A DNA stretch of 64,000 nucleotides from Actinoplanes sp. L3-i22 (GTDB lineage: Bacteria > Actinomycetota > Actinomycetes > Mycobacteriales > Micromonosporaceae): contig NZ_AP024745.1 of assembly GCF_019704555.1 (NCBI RefSeq), forward strand, positions 7,758,501-7,822,500, given 5' to 3'. The translations under genes and the position numbers were made by a program. The notes beneath the pieces are model-generated. The model made no database searches. It was not told where the DNA came from and worked only from the letters and a program-made list of their open reading frames with translations. Shown here in pieces: positions 1 through 14,308 of this stretch (positions are counted from its first letter, which is position 1; each line of letters begins with the position of its first letter).

Positions 1-5671
<5,671 letters not shown>

Positions 5672-5677
5672 CGTCGC

Positions 5678-5683
5678 ACCCTA
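5678..5683 (-). promoter_or_regulatory. Probable -10 box of a leaderless promoter for the PKS
   Basis: On the minus strand the hexamer TAGGGT (TANNNT type) ends 6 nt before the ATG at 5671. There is no purine-rich ribosome-binding site between them. That spacing puts the transcription start at or next to the start codon. I see no convincing -35 box. Confidence 0.4.
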
Positions 5684-5867
5684 TCGGTGCCGCTCAACCC
5701 ACACGAGGTAGCGCTGAGTGACGAAACCCTTGCGACGGTACAGCGTTATAACTATGCATCCGCCCGCGAAAAACCCACCCGCCAGGGGCAGAACGGACGT
5801 TCCGTACATCACACTGAGCTACCCCGAGCCGGGGCCGGAGCATGATCAGCGGGTAGCCTCCCGCACC

Positions 5868-6344
5868 ATGCGTGGATCCACCATCGCAGCTGTCGCCACG
5901 TGCACCCTACTGGCGATCACCGGCTGCGCTAACAGCGAAGAAGCTCCTACGACCGCCACCGCGGCCGGGGCAGCGAACATGGCCGGCCTGGACAAGGGCA
6001 CTGCCGGAGCGTGCACGGTGGCCTACGACGCCACCCATGGCCAGAATGGACGTGATCTCGACCTCGCCACCGCGAAGCAGATCGTCATCTACGGCAAGAC
6101 CGCGAAGAGCACGATCGTCACCGCGGCCACCGACGTGCTCAGCACCGTCGTGGCGCGGGCGCAGGCGGCGGCCGGCAATCCGGACGAGGACGTGCTGACC
6201 GCCGAGGTCGGCACCGCGATCCTCAAGGTCCAGACCGTCTGCCAGGACACCGACGCGGTCAAGGCGAGCATCACGACGCCGAGCACCGGCGGCGAGGGCG
6301 CGTCGGCCGAGGCCACCTCGACCACCGACAGCAAGGTCAACTGA
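5868..6344 (+). CDS. Small secreted lipoprotein of unknown function
   Basis: The 158-aa product begins with a type II signal peptide: a short basic N-terminus, a hydrophobic stretch and the lipobox LAITGC. The mature part is an Ala/Thr-rich linker followed by a compact helical-looking region. Two further cysteines (ACTVAY and TVCQD) could form a disulfide. I do not recognise a family. The start was placed at ATG 5868 because the signal peptide begins there; the in-frame ATG at 5718 would add 50 non-signal residues. The gene stands alone, divergent from the PKS, and ends in a strong terminator. Confidence 0.85.
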   Translation: MRGSTIAAVATCTLLAITGCANSEEAPTTATAAGAANMAGLDKGTAGACTVAYDATHGQNGRDLDLATAKQIVIYGKTAKSTIVTAATDVLSTVVARAQAAAGNPDEDVLTAEVGTAILKVQTVCQDTDAVKASITTPSTGGEGASAEATSTTDSKVN

Positions 6345-6362
6345 CACAGCCGTCATCTTCCG

Positions 6363-6403
6363 GGCCGGGGCGCTGAATCTCAGCGATCCCGGCCTCATTT
6401 TTT
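6363..6403 (+). terminator. Rho-independent terminator after the lipoprotein gene
   Basis: A GC-rich stem (GGCCGGGGCGCTGA pairing with TCAGCGATCCCGGCC around a 3-nt loop, one interruption) is followed within 3 nt by six T residues. A U-tract this clear is rare in the window. Confidence 0.9.
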
Positions 6404-6431
6404 GTCGTACCCCTGCCCTACTGTCCCTCGC

Positions 6432-6854
6432 ATGGTCGAGGTCGAGGTGCGCAGCCGGGTCACCGGCACGTCCGACGGGCTGCCACCGGTGCTGGTGCGG
6501 CTCGCCGAGGAGCGGGTTCGCGCGCGGGAGCTGATCCGCCGCGCGGTCGAGGAGCAGATCCGCCTGGTCGGAGCGGATGCCGCGCGATGCCGTCAACTTC
6601 TCGACCGACAATTCTTAACCCCTGCTGACGTACGGATCCAGGCCCCGACCGGCGTGATCCGGCTCCCCCGGCAGTCGCCTCCGGGTGCGCCGGTCCCGAC
6701 GGCCGAGGTGGCTCGCGCCCAGCGGGCGTTCGCCGAGGGCACGTTCCTGATGTTCGCCGGCGGCCGGCAGGTGACCGGGCTGGACGAGGAGATCGTGATC
6801 CGCCCGGGCGAGCCGGTCACGTTCCTGCGCCTGGTCGCCCTGGTCGGTGGCTGA
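6432..6854 (+). CDS. Conserved-looking 140-aa protein translationally coupled to the DUF4132 protein
   Basis: I do not recognise a family. The protein is soluble and Arg/Glu-rich, with predicted helices in the first half (around residues 20-60) and a beta-rich C-terminal half. There is no signal peptide or membrane segment. ATG 6432 is chosen over the upstream ATG 6402 because the latter would begin inside the terminator T-tract. Its stop overlaps the GTG of the DUF4132 gene by 8 nt, so the two proteins are probably made together and may work as a pair. Confidence 0.75.
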   Translation: MVEVEVRSRVTGTSDGLPPVLVRLAEERVRARELIRRAVEEQIRLVGADAARCRQLLDRQFLTPADVRIQAPTGVIRLPRQSPPGAPVPTAEVARAQRAFAEGTFLMFAGGRQVTGLDEEIVIRPGEPVTFLRLVALVGG

Positions 6855-9294
6855 CGTGGAGCCGCTGATCGAGGAGTTGTCGCCCCTGCTCGAGCAGGCC
6901 CGCGTCGCCGGGGCGCGCGGCGACCGGGCCGCCCTGCGGGAGGTCGCCGACCGCATCCGGCTCCGCGTCGAGCAGGCCGACCACCTGCGCCCCGGCGACC
7001 TGGAGTGGAGCCTCGACGGGCTCGGCCCCGAGCTCGACCCGATCTACGACACGGCCTTCCCACCCGGCGCCGGCGACGTCGTCGAGCTGCTGACCGCGCC
7101 GTGGCCGACCGCCCGGCGGAAGAAGCTGCTGGCCGTCGCCCTCCGGCGGGACTACTACAGCCGGGTCGTGCTGGACGAGGTGGCCGAGCGGGCGCTCGCC
7201 GACGTCGATCTGCCGGTGCTGCGAGCGGTGCTGCTGCACCGGTTCGGCGTCGTACAGAATCGGGGTCTCCTGGTCCGGGTCCTGGCGACCCTGCACGAGC
7301 ACGGCCAGCTGGACGAGCGGCTGATCGACCGGGCGTTCGTCCTCGATCAATATCTGGGGCTCCAGCTCTTCGCCGGGCCGCTGACCCCGTTCGTCCGCGC
7401 GGTGCGGGACCGGGTCGACGCGCTGGTCTGGCAGCTGGTCACCGGTCCGCACCCGGTCGCGCCCAGCCGGTTGCCGTTCCTGCCGCCCCGCGGCCTGCGC
7501 TGGGTCCGCCTGGCGATGGGCTGGTCCGGTGACGCGGCGACGGCCGCCGGGTTCGGCGCCGCCGCGCTGACCGACGAGGAACGGGCCGAGCTGTTCGACC
7601 TGCTCCGCGACCGGACACCCGACGAGCAGCGCCGCGTCTACGCCTGGCGGCTGCGCGCCGGGGACGCCGACGCGCTGGTGCCATTGGCCGGCCTCGACGC
7701 GTCGGCGCGGCTCGTCCGGCTGGTCCGGGGAATGCCCGAGAACGACGCGTTCCGGCAGGACCGGGCCGACCTGCTGGCCGCGATCGAGGCGGCCGGTCTC
7801 GACACCACCCGGCGGTTCCTCCAGCTGCAGCCGAACGAGATGGTCGCCGCCGTCCTCGGCGACAACCGTGCCGCGGTCCTGAAACGGGTCAAGAACAATG
7901 CCTTACAGGGCATCGCGGCGTACGGGATGATGCCGCTCGCCCCGGGCGAGTCCGTTTTGGATCGCTACCTGGCCCTGCGCGCGTCCGCGAAGAAGGGCGT
8001 CAAGCTCGGCCCGAACCGCCGGCACAGCCACGCCGCCGCGATCGGGATCGCCCTCGACCACCTGGCCCAGGTCACCGGCTTCCCGGACGCGAGCCGCCTG
8101 GAGTGGGACTGCGAGGCCCGCCTGGTCAGCGACACGCCGACGTCGGCGCGCGCCGGGGATTACGACCTCGCGCTCCGCTTCGACGGCGCCGACCCGGTGT
8201 TGACCGTCAGCCGTGGCGGCAAGGCGCTCAAGTCGGTGCCGGCGGCGGTCCGCGCCGATCCGGCGTACCAGGAGTTGCGCGACCACCAGGAGCTGCTGCG
8301 CGATCAGGCCCGCCGGATGCGTACCGGCCTGGTCGAGAGTCTGGTCGCCACGTCCGGCTCGCTGCAGCCGGAGGAACTGGCCCGGTTGCGGACGTTGCCG
8401 GCCGGCGCGGCGATGCTGCCGGCCCTGCTCTGGCGGGACCACACCGGCACGATCGGCCTGCTCGACGACGTCGACACCACCGGGCCGGTCACCGCGGTCC
8501 ACCCGGTCGAGCTGCTCGACCGGGGACTGCTCGCCCACTGGCAGCGGGAGATCGTGCACCGCCGGCTGCGGCAGCCGGTCAGACAGGCGTTCCGCGAGGT
8601 GTATGTATTGACCCCGGCCGAGCAGACCTCCGTCGACGTGTCCTACCGGTTCGACGGCCAGACCGTGCACGGCAAGGTCGCCGCCCAGCTGCTCTCGTCC
8701 CGTGGCTGGTCCCTGCACGGGGAGTATGGACAGTTCGGCGCGACCCGCCCGGCCGGCGACGGTCTGGTGGCCGGGCTGCGCTGCGACATGCACGGCTACT
8801 TCGGGATGGGCGACGTCGTCGTCCACGGTCTCAGCATCCTGCGGGGTGCTGTGCCGATGCCGCTCGCGGAGGTTCCGGCGGCGGTGTTCTCCGAGGTCAT
8901 GCGGGATCTGGACCTGGCCGTGTCGGTGGCCGGCACCGAGCCCTACGGGTCCGCGACGCAGGCCGAGTCCCGGGCTCAGGTCCTCGCCGCGCTGATCACC
9001 GACCTGGGCCTGGAGCGGGTCACTGTGGAGGGGACGTCGGCGGTGGTCCGGGGCGGGCGGGCGACCTATCGGGTGCACCTGACCAGCGGGAGCATCCACG
9101 TGGAGCCGGGTGGTTACCTGTGCGTGGTGCCGGCCGGCTTCGGGTCGACCGGGCATCGACGGCTGTTCCTGCCGTTCGCCGACGAGGACCGGATGACCAG
9201 CGTGATCCTCAGCAAGGTCCTGCTGCTGGCCGAGGACGAAAAGATCACCGACCCGTCGATCGTCGCCCAACTGGAGCGCCTCATGACCACCTAG
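6847..9294 (+). CDS. DUF4132 domain protein
   Basis: The 815-aa cytoplasmic protein has a helical repeat-like N-terminal half (about 1-400). The C-terminal half carries features of DUF4132: a YDLALRF...DPVLTV strand pair near 440, a helix rich in Gln/Arg (RDQARRM), then QPVRQAFREVYVLTP near 580. The family is named from E. coli MolR-like proteins; its biochemical role is not established. The start is GTG 6847, overlapping the previous gene. No ATPase or nuclease motif is visible. The gene is followed by a convergent TusA-like gene. Confidence 0.8.
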   Translation: MADVEPLIEELSPLLEQARVAGARGDRAALREVADRIRLRVEQADHLRPGDLEWSLDGLGPELDPIYDTAFPPGAGDVVELLTAPWPTARRKKLLAVALRRDYYSRVVLDEVAERALADVDLPVLRAVLLHRFGVVQNRGLLVRVLATLHEHGQLDERLIDRAFVLDQYLGLQLFAGPLTPFVRAVRDRVDALVWQLVTGPHPVAPSRLPFLPPRGLRWVRLAMGWSGDAATAAGFGAAALTDEERAELFDLLRDRTPDEQRRVYAWRLRAGDADALVPLAGLDASARLVRLVRGMPENDAFRQDRADLLAAIEAAGLDTTRRFLQLQPNEMVAAVLGDNRAAVLKRVKNNALQGIAAYGMMPLAPGESVLDRYLALRASAKKGVKLGPNRRHSHAAAIGIALDHLAQVTGFPDASRLEWDCEARLVSDTPTSARAGDYDLALRFDGADPVLTVSRGGKALKSVPAAVRADPAYQELRDHQELLRDQARRMRTGLVESLVATSGSLQPEELARLRTLPAGAAMLPALLWRDHTGTIGLLDDVDTTGPVTAVHPVELLDRGLLAHWQREIVHRRLRQPVRQAFREVYVLTPAEQTSVDVSYRFDGQTVHGKVAAQLLSSRGWSLHGEYGQFGATRPAGDGLVAGLRCDMHGYFGMGDVVVHGLSILRGAVPMPLAEVPAAVFSEVMRDLDLAVSVAGTEPYGSATQAESRAQVLAALITDLGLERVTVEGTSAVVRGGRATYRVHLTSGSIHVEPGGYLCVVPAGFGSTGHRRLFLPFADEDRMTSVILSKVLLLAEDEKITDPSIVAQLERLMTT

Positions 9295-9391
9295 AAGAAG
9301 GCTTGAGCAGAAAGCCGGCACCGGCAGACGAGCCTGCGGCCGGCCGGCTCGCGGGCGGGTTCCGGCAGAGGTTGCGCAGCGGGCGGTCGGG

Positions 9392-9676
9392 TCACGCGTC
9401 GGTGCGCCGCCACGGGCGGTCGGCCTGGGTCGGCTTGGCGTCCGCGGCGACCTCGACGGCATAGGTGGGCCGCTCCCCCGGGACCGGGCCACGGTAGATG
9501 TGACCGGTCAGGTGGCACCACGCCGGCAGGTCCAGCGGCGCGGCCGGGTCCGTGGCGATCAGGTGCACCACCGCGCCCGCCGGCAGCGTCGCGATCATCT
9601 TCCGCAGCTCGATCAGCAGCAGCACGCACCGCCGGTCTCCGCCGTCGAGCACGGCCGGACTCACCTGAGCTTCCAC
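9392..9676 (-). CDS. TusA/SirA-like sulfur-carrier family protein
   Basis: The 94-aa product shows the small TusA fold pattern: an N-terminal strand ending in LDGGDRRC (the position of the TusA CPxP cysteine), a helix LLIELRKMIATLP, a G-containing turn, and the typical end-region ATDPAAPLDLPAWCHLTGH. The CPxP proline is replaced (CVLL), so sulfur transfer is less certain than in true TusA. The start is taken as GTG 9676 with GAGGG upstream; the frame is open to 9757. It is followed by an intergenic minisatellite on its upstream side. Confidence 0.7.
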   Translation of the reverse strand: MEAQVSPAVLDGGDRRCVLLLIELRKMIATLPAGAVVHLIATDPAAPLDLPAWCHLTGHIYRGPVPGERPTYAVEVAADAKPTQADRPWRRTDA

Positions 9677-9836
9677 CCCTGGATCATCCCTCGCCGCGAA
9701 CAGCTCCCGCCGATGGCATCGGTCACCAACCCCGGCCCGCCCCGCCACTCCAGCCACCGGCGCTACCTGGCGCTCCCACCGGCGCGGCGCGGCAGCGCGG
9801 GCGGCGCGGCGGCGCGGCAGCGCGGGCGGCGCGGGC

Positions 9837-9926
9837 GGCGCGACGCGGGGCGGCGCGACGCGGGGGGGCGGCGCGACGCGGGGGGGGCGGCGCGACGCGG
9901 GGGGGGCGGCGCGACGCGGGGGGCGG
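9837..9926. repeat. Minisatellite with variable G-tracts
   Basis: Five tandem copies of GGCGCGACGCG followed by a run of G. The run lengths on the plus strand are 4, 7, 8, 8 and 6, each closed by a C. A simpler GGCGCGGCGGC-type repeat fills 9781-9836. The array lies between the SUKH gene end and the TusA-like gene start. Long G-runs of this kind are prone to slippage and could form G-quadruplexes. Confidence 0.9.
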
Positions 9927-9936
9927 GCGTGTGGCC

Positions 9937-11367
9937 TCAGCTGGTGGCGACGACGGTTCGGGTCATCGGTGGGCGGTTCCAGAGTGCGAGCAGCTCGTTC
10001 GCCAGCTCCATGATCATCAACGGGTGCCGATTCCTGGCGTTGATGGCGGCCGCCTTCAGCGTGCGCGGGACCGCGCCAGCGTCCAGCAGCACCCGCCAGT
10101 CCTCCGGGCCGAGCTCCAAAAACTCCAGATCGGTCAACCGAGTGATCTCCAACGGATCAGCGAGCGTCCCGGGATACGCCGAAAGGGTCCGCAGCCGGGG
10201 CAACCCCACAACCGGCGCAAGGCGGATCGGCTCCCCCTTCCACACCCCGATGGTGAGCACCTCGAGATCGGGATGCACCACCCCCTCGACCCCGTTCACG
10301 CTCGCGTAGTTGACGGTGGCCACCACCGGCGCCAGGTCAACGCCAGCCCTCGACTCCGCACGCTTACGACCATGCACGATCAGCTCAGTGAGCGAGTCAG
10401 CGACCAGCGACGCCCCCACGTACTCCTCATGACTGATAAGGATCACCTGCCCCAGATGCCCACCGGGACCGGGAGTCAGGTCGATCGCATACCGATCGCC
10501 ACCCCCGTTGCCGGCGAACGCGATCCACCCGGGCGACCCGGCCACCCCTTGAACCGCCGCATCCGGCCCGGTCACCACGGCCTCCGAAGCCGCGAACACC
10601 CAGGGACACGGCCGCGACGCCGCATCCGCGACGTAGACGTCGTCGATCGACAGCAACTCGAACCCCATGACCGAGGCCACCCGAGCCGACGCCTCGAGGC
10701 CCTCGACAGGATCCTGCCCCCGATACACCTGGTAGATCGCCTTCAGCTCAGCCGGCAGCACCACACCGAGCCGCTCCTCAACCGCAGCGATCTCCGACGC
10801 ACTCGCCCCGACGAGAGCACCCCCGGCGCCGCCCAAATCGCCCAAATCGGCCTCCAAAGAGCCACCCACCGCCGAGCCGGCCTCCGAAGAGACGCCAACC
10901 GCCGAGCCGGCCTCCGAAGAGACGCCAACCGCCGAGCCGGCCTCCGAAGAGACGCCAACCGCCACCCGAAGCCGCTCAACCAACGCCCTCCCCAACAGCC
11001 CCGCATCCGCCGCCCCAGAACCCCGAACCGCCCCCTCCACCACAGGCAAACGACGCCAAGGCTCCGGAACCGCCCCCTCCACCAGCAGCAGCGCCCCGGG
11101 ATACATCCCCACCCCGACCTCCACCGCCGCCCCGAAGTCGATCAGATGCAGCCCACCCTCATCGAGCACAAAGGCAACCTGCTCCAACCCGGCCTCGCGC
11201 AACGCCCCCATCACCCGCTGAGCCGCCGCGAACTCCACCTTCCACCGGCGCTCAGCAACCGGCACACTCCACGACCCCCGCCCGACATACCCCGCCACGA
11301 AGTCGCCATCGGAATGCATCAACTCGACCAGCGGCGCCCAGGTCGCAAAGTCATAGATCAAGGCCAT
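9937..11367 (-). CDS. SUKH (SMI1/KNR4)-like protein with internal repeats
   Basis: The 476-aa product has an N-terminal region of about 130 residues, then three identical 10-residue repeats (GVSSEAGSAV). Next comes a SUKH-like core starting SEIAAVEERLGVVLPAELKAIYQVYRG, with WIAFAGNGGGDRYAIDL, which is the hallmark of SMI1/KNR4 proteins. The C-terminal part has leucine-rich-repeat-like strands (LRTLSAYPGTL, LEFLELG). SUKH proteins are often immunity or protein-interaction modules; no toxin gene is adjacent. The start has no SD, and GATAAT ends 6 nt before ATG, overlapping the aldolase stop codon. Confidence 0.8.
   Translation of the reverse strand: MALIYDFATWAPLVELMHSDGDFVAGYVGRGSWSVPVAERRWKVEFAAAQRVMGALREAGLEQVAFVLDEGGLHLIDFGAAVEVGVGMYPGALLLVEGAVPEPWRRLPVVEGAVRGSGAADAGLLGRALVERLRVAVGVSSEAGSAVGVSSEAGSAVGVSSEAGSAVGGSLEADLGDLGGAGGALVGASASEIAAVEERLGVVLPAELKAIYQVYRGQDPVEGLEASARVASVMGFELLSIDDVYVADAASRPCPWVFAASEAVVTGPDAAVQGVAGSPGWIAFAGNGGGDRYAIDLTPGPGGHLGQVILISHEEYVGASLVADSLTELIVHGRKRAESRAGVDLAPVVATVNYASVNGVEGVVHPDLEVLTIGVWKGEPIRLAPVVGLPRLRTLSAYPGTLADPLEITRLTDLEFLELGPEDWRVLLDAGAVPRTLKAAAINARNRHPLMIMELANELLALWNRPPMTRTVVATS
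10871..10960 (-). repeat. Three identical 30-bp repeats in the SUKH gene
   Basis: Units at 10871-10900, 10901-10930 and 10931-10960 are identical. They encode GVSSEAGSAV three times in frame, in the linker before the SUKH core. Perfect identity suggests recent expansion. Confidence 0.97.
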
Positions 11368-11377
11368 CGCCGAATTA

Positions 11378-12223
11378 TCACGGATGCAGCGCCGGACTGA
11401 GCAGCCGCAGCGCCGCCGCCACGGTCTCCGCCATGGCGCTGCGCGCCGGGGTCAGATACCGCCGCGGATCCACCAGATCCGGCCGGTCCCCGAGGGTCGC
11501 CCGAACCGCCCCGGTGAACGCCGTGTTCAACGCCGTCCCAATATTGATCTTCACCATCCCACCCCGGACAGCCGCGCTCAGTTCGTCATCGGGAACGCCG
11601 GACGACCCGTGCAGCACCAGCGGCACCCCCACCGCGTCCCGCAGCCGCACGATCAGCCCCTGGTCCAGCCGCGCGGTCCGATCGATCATCGCGTGCGACG
11701 ACCCGACCGCGACCGCGAGCGCGTCCACCCCGGTCGCCGCGACGTAGGCCGCCGCCTCGGCCGGATCGGTCCGCACCCCGGGCGCGTGCGCCCCGTCCTT
11801 GCCACCGACCTCCCCGAGCTCGCTCTCCACCCAAAGACCGGCGGCATGGCAGGCTGCGGCGACACTCGCGGTCAGAGCAACATTTTCGCCGTACGGCCGT
11901 TTCGACGCATCGAACATCACCGACCCGAACCCGTTCGGCGCCGCCTCGTCCAACAGTTCCCTCGACTCGACGTGATCGAGGTGCAGGGCGACCGGCACGC
12001 CCGCGGCCATCGCGACGGCCCGCGCCGCGGCGGCGATCGGCGCCAGCCGCCCGTGGTGGAAGCGCACCGCGTTCTCACTGATCTGCAGAATCACCGGGCA
12101 GCCGGCCGCCTCCGCCCCGGTCACGATCGCCTCGGCATGCTCGACGGTGATCACGTTGAACGCGCACGCCGCTCCCCCACGAGCCCGCACGTCCGCGACC
12201 AGTTCCCCGGTCGGCGTCAGCAT
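11378..12223 (-). CDS. Class II fructose/tagatose-bisphosphate aldolase
   Basis: The 281-aa protein has the class II (zinc) aldolase layout: AFNVIT near residue 20, the metal-binding HLDH, the FDASKRPYGEN loop, ESELGEVGGKDG with the metal-binding Glu, LHGSSGVPDDEL with a metal His, and KINIGTALN. The length matches GatY/KbaY-type tagatose-1,6-bisphosphate aldolases better than longer FbaA enzymes. It cleaves a ketose-1,6-bisphosphate to DHAP and glyceraldehyde-3-phosphate. ATG 12223 overlaps the kinase stop by 7 nt, so the kinase and aldolase act in sequence. Substrate (fructose or tagatose) cannot be decided from sequence. Confidence 0.88.
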   Translation of the reverse strand: MLTPTGELVADVRARGGAACAFNVITVEHAEAIVTGAEAAGCPVILQISENAVRFHHGRLAPIAAAARAVAMAAGVPVALHLDHVESRELLDEAAPNGFGSVMFDASKRPYGENVALTASVAAACHAAGLWVESELGEVGGKDGAHAPGVRTDPAEAAAYVAATGVDALAVAVGSSHAMIDRTARLDQGLIVRLRDAVGVPLVLHGSSGVPDDELSAAVRGGMVKINIGTALNTAFTGAVRATLGDRPDLVDPRRYLTPARSAMAETVAAALRLLSPALHP

Positions 12224-13152
12224 CCGGCACGATCCGAGCCGAGCAGGGATCCCGGCCGGGCGGCAGCGGCCCCGGCCGACACGAGCATCTCCTGGTAGAC
12301 GGCCGGATCGAAGGCCCCGGCCACCGGGCTGGCCACCGCGGCCGCCCCCAGCGCCACCGCATCCACCAGCAGCGACGGCCACGCCGTCCGATCCCGGAGC
12401 CCCCGAGCCAGCGCGGCCGCGCACGCGTCCCCGGCCCCGGTCGGGTTCCCGGCCACCGGCACCGGCGGCGCGCACCGGAACTCCGCGTCCGGCGTGATCG
12501 CCCGCAGTCCGGCCACCCCGTCGGTGACGACGACGGCTCCACTGGTCAACGCTCGCAACGCACCCACATCCCAGTCAGGAATCAGCGCGGCGAGTTCCGA
12601 CGCGTTCGGTTTGGTGACGGCCGGGCCGGCGGCCAGACCTTCCCGCAGGGCGGGGCCGCTCGTGTCGAGCAGCACCGGCACCCCGGCTTCGGTGGCGGCA
12701 CGGGTCAGTACGCCGTACGCGTCAATCGGTAGTCCCGGCGGAAGCGAACCGCAGAGGGTGACCACCGAGGCGCGGCCGATCAGGCCGCGGAAGTGGTCCA
12801 CGAACCGCAACCATTCGGCGGGCGAGACTATCGGCCCGGGTTCCCAGAAGCCGGTCGCGTCCTCCCGGTCGACGACCGCGACGGTCCGCCGGGTGCCGCC
12901 GGTGATCGGGCTGAACGACGCCGGCACCCCCTCGGCGTCGAGGAGCCCGGCGACGACGCCCCCGGTCGGCCCGCCGAGCAGCCCGGTCGCGAGGACGGGT
13001 TCGCCGAGTGCGTGCAGCACGCGGGCGACGTTGAGCCCTTTGCCGCCGGCGCGTTCGGAGACCGCGGTGACCCGGTGGGTGTGGTGCGGGACGAGGGCGT
13101 CGACCGGGTACGTGAGGTCGAGCGCCGGATTGAGCGTGACGGTGACGATCAT
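12217..13152 (-). CDS. 1-phosphofructokinase/tagatose-6-phosphate kinase family sugar kinase
   Basis: The 311-aa protein belongs to the 1-PFK branch of PfkB kinases. It begins IVTVTLNPALDLTY, has GGKGLNVARVL near residue 38, and the C-terminal NPTGAGDA motif with the catalytic Asp. It phosphorylates a sugar monophosphate to the bisphosphate consumed by the overlapping aldolase gene. Start ATG 13152 has GGAAG upstream. It diverges from a second PfkB kinase, sharing a 199-bp control region with a repeated motif that also precedes the DeoR/GH4 and SIS genes. Confidence 0.88.
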   Translation of the reverse strand: MIVTVTLNPALDLTYPVDALVPHHTHRVTAVSERAGGKGLNVARVLHALGEPVLATGLLGGPTGGVVAGLLDAEGVPASFSPITGGTRRTVAVVDREDATGFWEPGPIVSPAEWLRFVDHFRGLIGRASVVTLCGSLPPGLPIDAYGVLTRAATEAGVPVLLDTSGPALREGLAAGPAVTKPNASELAALIPDWDVGALRALTSGAVVVTDGVAGLRAITPDAEFRCAPPVPVAGNPTGAGDACAAALARGLRDRTAWPSLLVDAVALGAAAVASPVAGAFDPAVYQEMLVSAGAAAARPGSLLGSDRAGC

Positions 13153-13270
13153 GTCGGGCTTCCGTCGCAGTGAGGATCTGCCCCGCCTCGGGCTGTCCAC
13201 GGGACGGCCCTGGCGACCTGACGGCCGGACTGGTTACCGGCTGGGCGGCGATCGTTGGCTCGATTCCAAC

Positions 13271-13306
13271 TGATCGAACGTGCACGTGTCAATAGTCGAT
13301 CGTGCG
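13271..13306. promoter_or_regulatory. Putative operator shared with the DeoR/GH4/SIS promoters
   Basis: TGATCGAACGTGCA (13271-13284) matches sites at 21905-21918 and 23306-23319 with at most two changes (consensus TGATCRARCGYGCA). A related half, CGATCGTGCGCG, follows about 25 bp downstream. The site lies in the divergent region between the kinase-aldolase operon and the PfkB gene. Confidence 0.5.
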
Positions 13307-13351
13307 CGTATCGTGCTCCGGGATTGTCCATATGAACATCGGAGGGCGCGC

Positions 13352-14251
13352 ATGCGCGAGTTCGACGTGCTGGTGATCGGTGACGCCAACCCCGATCTGT
13401 TGCTGCGCGGCGACGTGCGCCCGCGGTTCGGCCAGCAGGAGCAGCTGTTGACCGGCGCCGATCTGGTGCTGGGCGGCTCGGCGGCGATCACCGCGACCGG
13501 CTGCGCCCGCCTCGGACTCCGGACCGCCCTGCTCACGGCCATCGGCGACGACTTCTTCGGGGCGACCGTCCGGGCGCAACTGGCGGCCCGCGACGTCGAG
13601 GTGATCGCCGCGCACACGCCCGGCGTCCCGACCGGCCTGACCGTGGTCCTCAACGAGCCGGACGACCGGGCGATGCTCACGCTGCCCGGCACGATCGCCG
13701 CGCTGCGCCCCGCCGACGTCACCGACGAACTGCTCGAACGGACATCGCACGTGCACGTCGCGTCGCTCTACCTGCAGCCCGTGCTGGCCGCCGGGCTGGC
13801 CGCGATCTTCGCCCGGGCGCGGCAGCTCGGGGTGACCACGTCGCTGGACACGAACTGGGACCCGGCCGAACGCTGGGCGTGGGTGCCGGAGATCCTGCCG
13901 TACACCGATGTGTTCCTGCCCAACGCCGCCGAGCTGAACGCCGTCACCGACGGCGCGGGCGCGGAGAAGTTGCTGGTCAACGGCGTGACCGTGGTGATGA
14001 AGGACGGTGCCCGCGGCGCCCGCGCGTGGTGGCCGGGCGGGGCGTGCGCCGCCCCGGGCCGCGCGGTCGAGGTGGTTGACGCGGTCGGCGCCGGGGACAG
14101 CTTCAACGCCGGCTTCCTGGCCGCCCGCCTGACCGGCCGGCCGATCGAGGAGGCGGTGGCCTGGGCCGCGATCGCCGGGTCGCTCAGCACCCGCGCGGCC
14201 GGCGGCACCGCGGCCCAGGCCGTCCCCGCGGAGCTGCTCGCGCGCCCTTAG
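13352..14251 (+). CDS. PfkB family carbohydrate kinase
   Basis: The 299-aa protein has the ribokinase-type opening FDVLVIGDANPDLLL, the LGGSAAITATGCARLG motif and the catalytic VDAVGAGDSFNAGF near residue 245. It phosphorylates a sugar or nucleoside using ATP; the substrate is not evident. ATG 13352 is preceded by GGAGGG at 5-nt spacing, deciding against the upstream in-frame ATG at 13280. It is divergent from the 1-PFK-type kinase and may belong to the same sugar regulon. Confidence 0.87.
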   Translation: MREFDVLVIGDANPDLLLRGDVRPRFGQQEQLLTGADLVLGGSAAITATGCARLGLRTALLTAIGDDFFGATVRAQLAARDVEVIAAHTPGVPTGLTVVLNEPDDRAMLTLPGTIAALRPADVTDELLERTSHVHVASLYLQPVLAAGLAAIFARARQLGVTTSLDTNWDPAERWAWVPEILPYTDVFLPNAAELNAVTDGAGAEKLLVNGVTVVMKDGARGARAWWPGGACAAPGRAVEVVDAVGAGDSFNAGFLAARLTGRPIEEAVAWAAIAGSLSTRAAGGTAAQAVPAELLARP

Positions 14252-14272
14252 TGCCATCGTGATGCCATTGCC

Positions 14273-14302
14273 TTGCGCGTGGCATCACGGTGATGCCATA
14301 GT
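14273..14302 (+). promoter_or_regulatory. Leaderless promoter with embedded operator palindrome (RHH-DUF4097-ABC operon)
   Basis: A -35-like TTGCGC (14273-14278) and a -10-like CATAGT (14297-14302) are 18 nt apart. The -10 box ends 6 nt before ATG 14309, and no SD is present. Within the spacer lies TGGCATCACGGTGATGCCA (14280-14298), a perfect 9-bp inverted repeat around one base. Further GATGCCAT half-sites occur at about 14261 and again next to the -10 box. This is a classic layout for repression, most simply by the RHH protein encoded first. Confidence 0.7.
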
Positions 14303-14308
14303 GGCGTC

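Noticed and set aside
9837..9926. Regular repeats that might be read as a CRISPR array
   Set aside because: The repeats are directly adjacent, about 17 nt each, with no unique spacers and no cas genes nearby.
9937..11367. SUKH protein as the immunity partner of a polymorphic toxin
   Set aside because: No toxin-like gene is adjacent, so I keep only the SUKH similarity.
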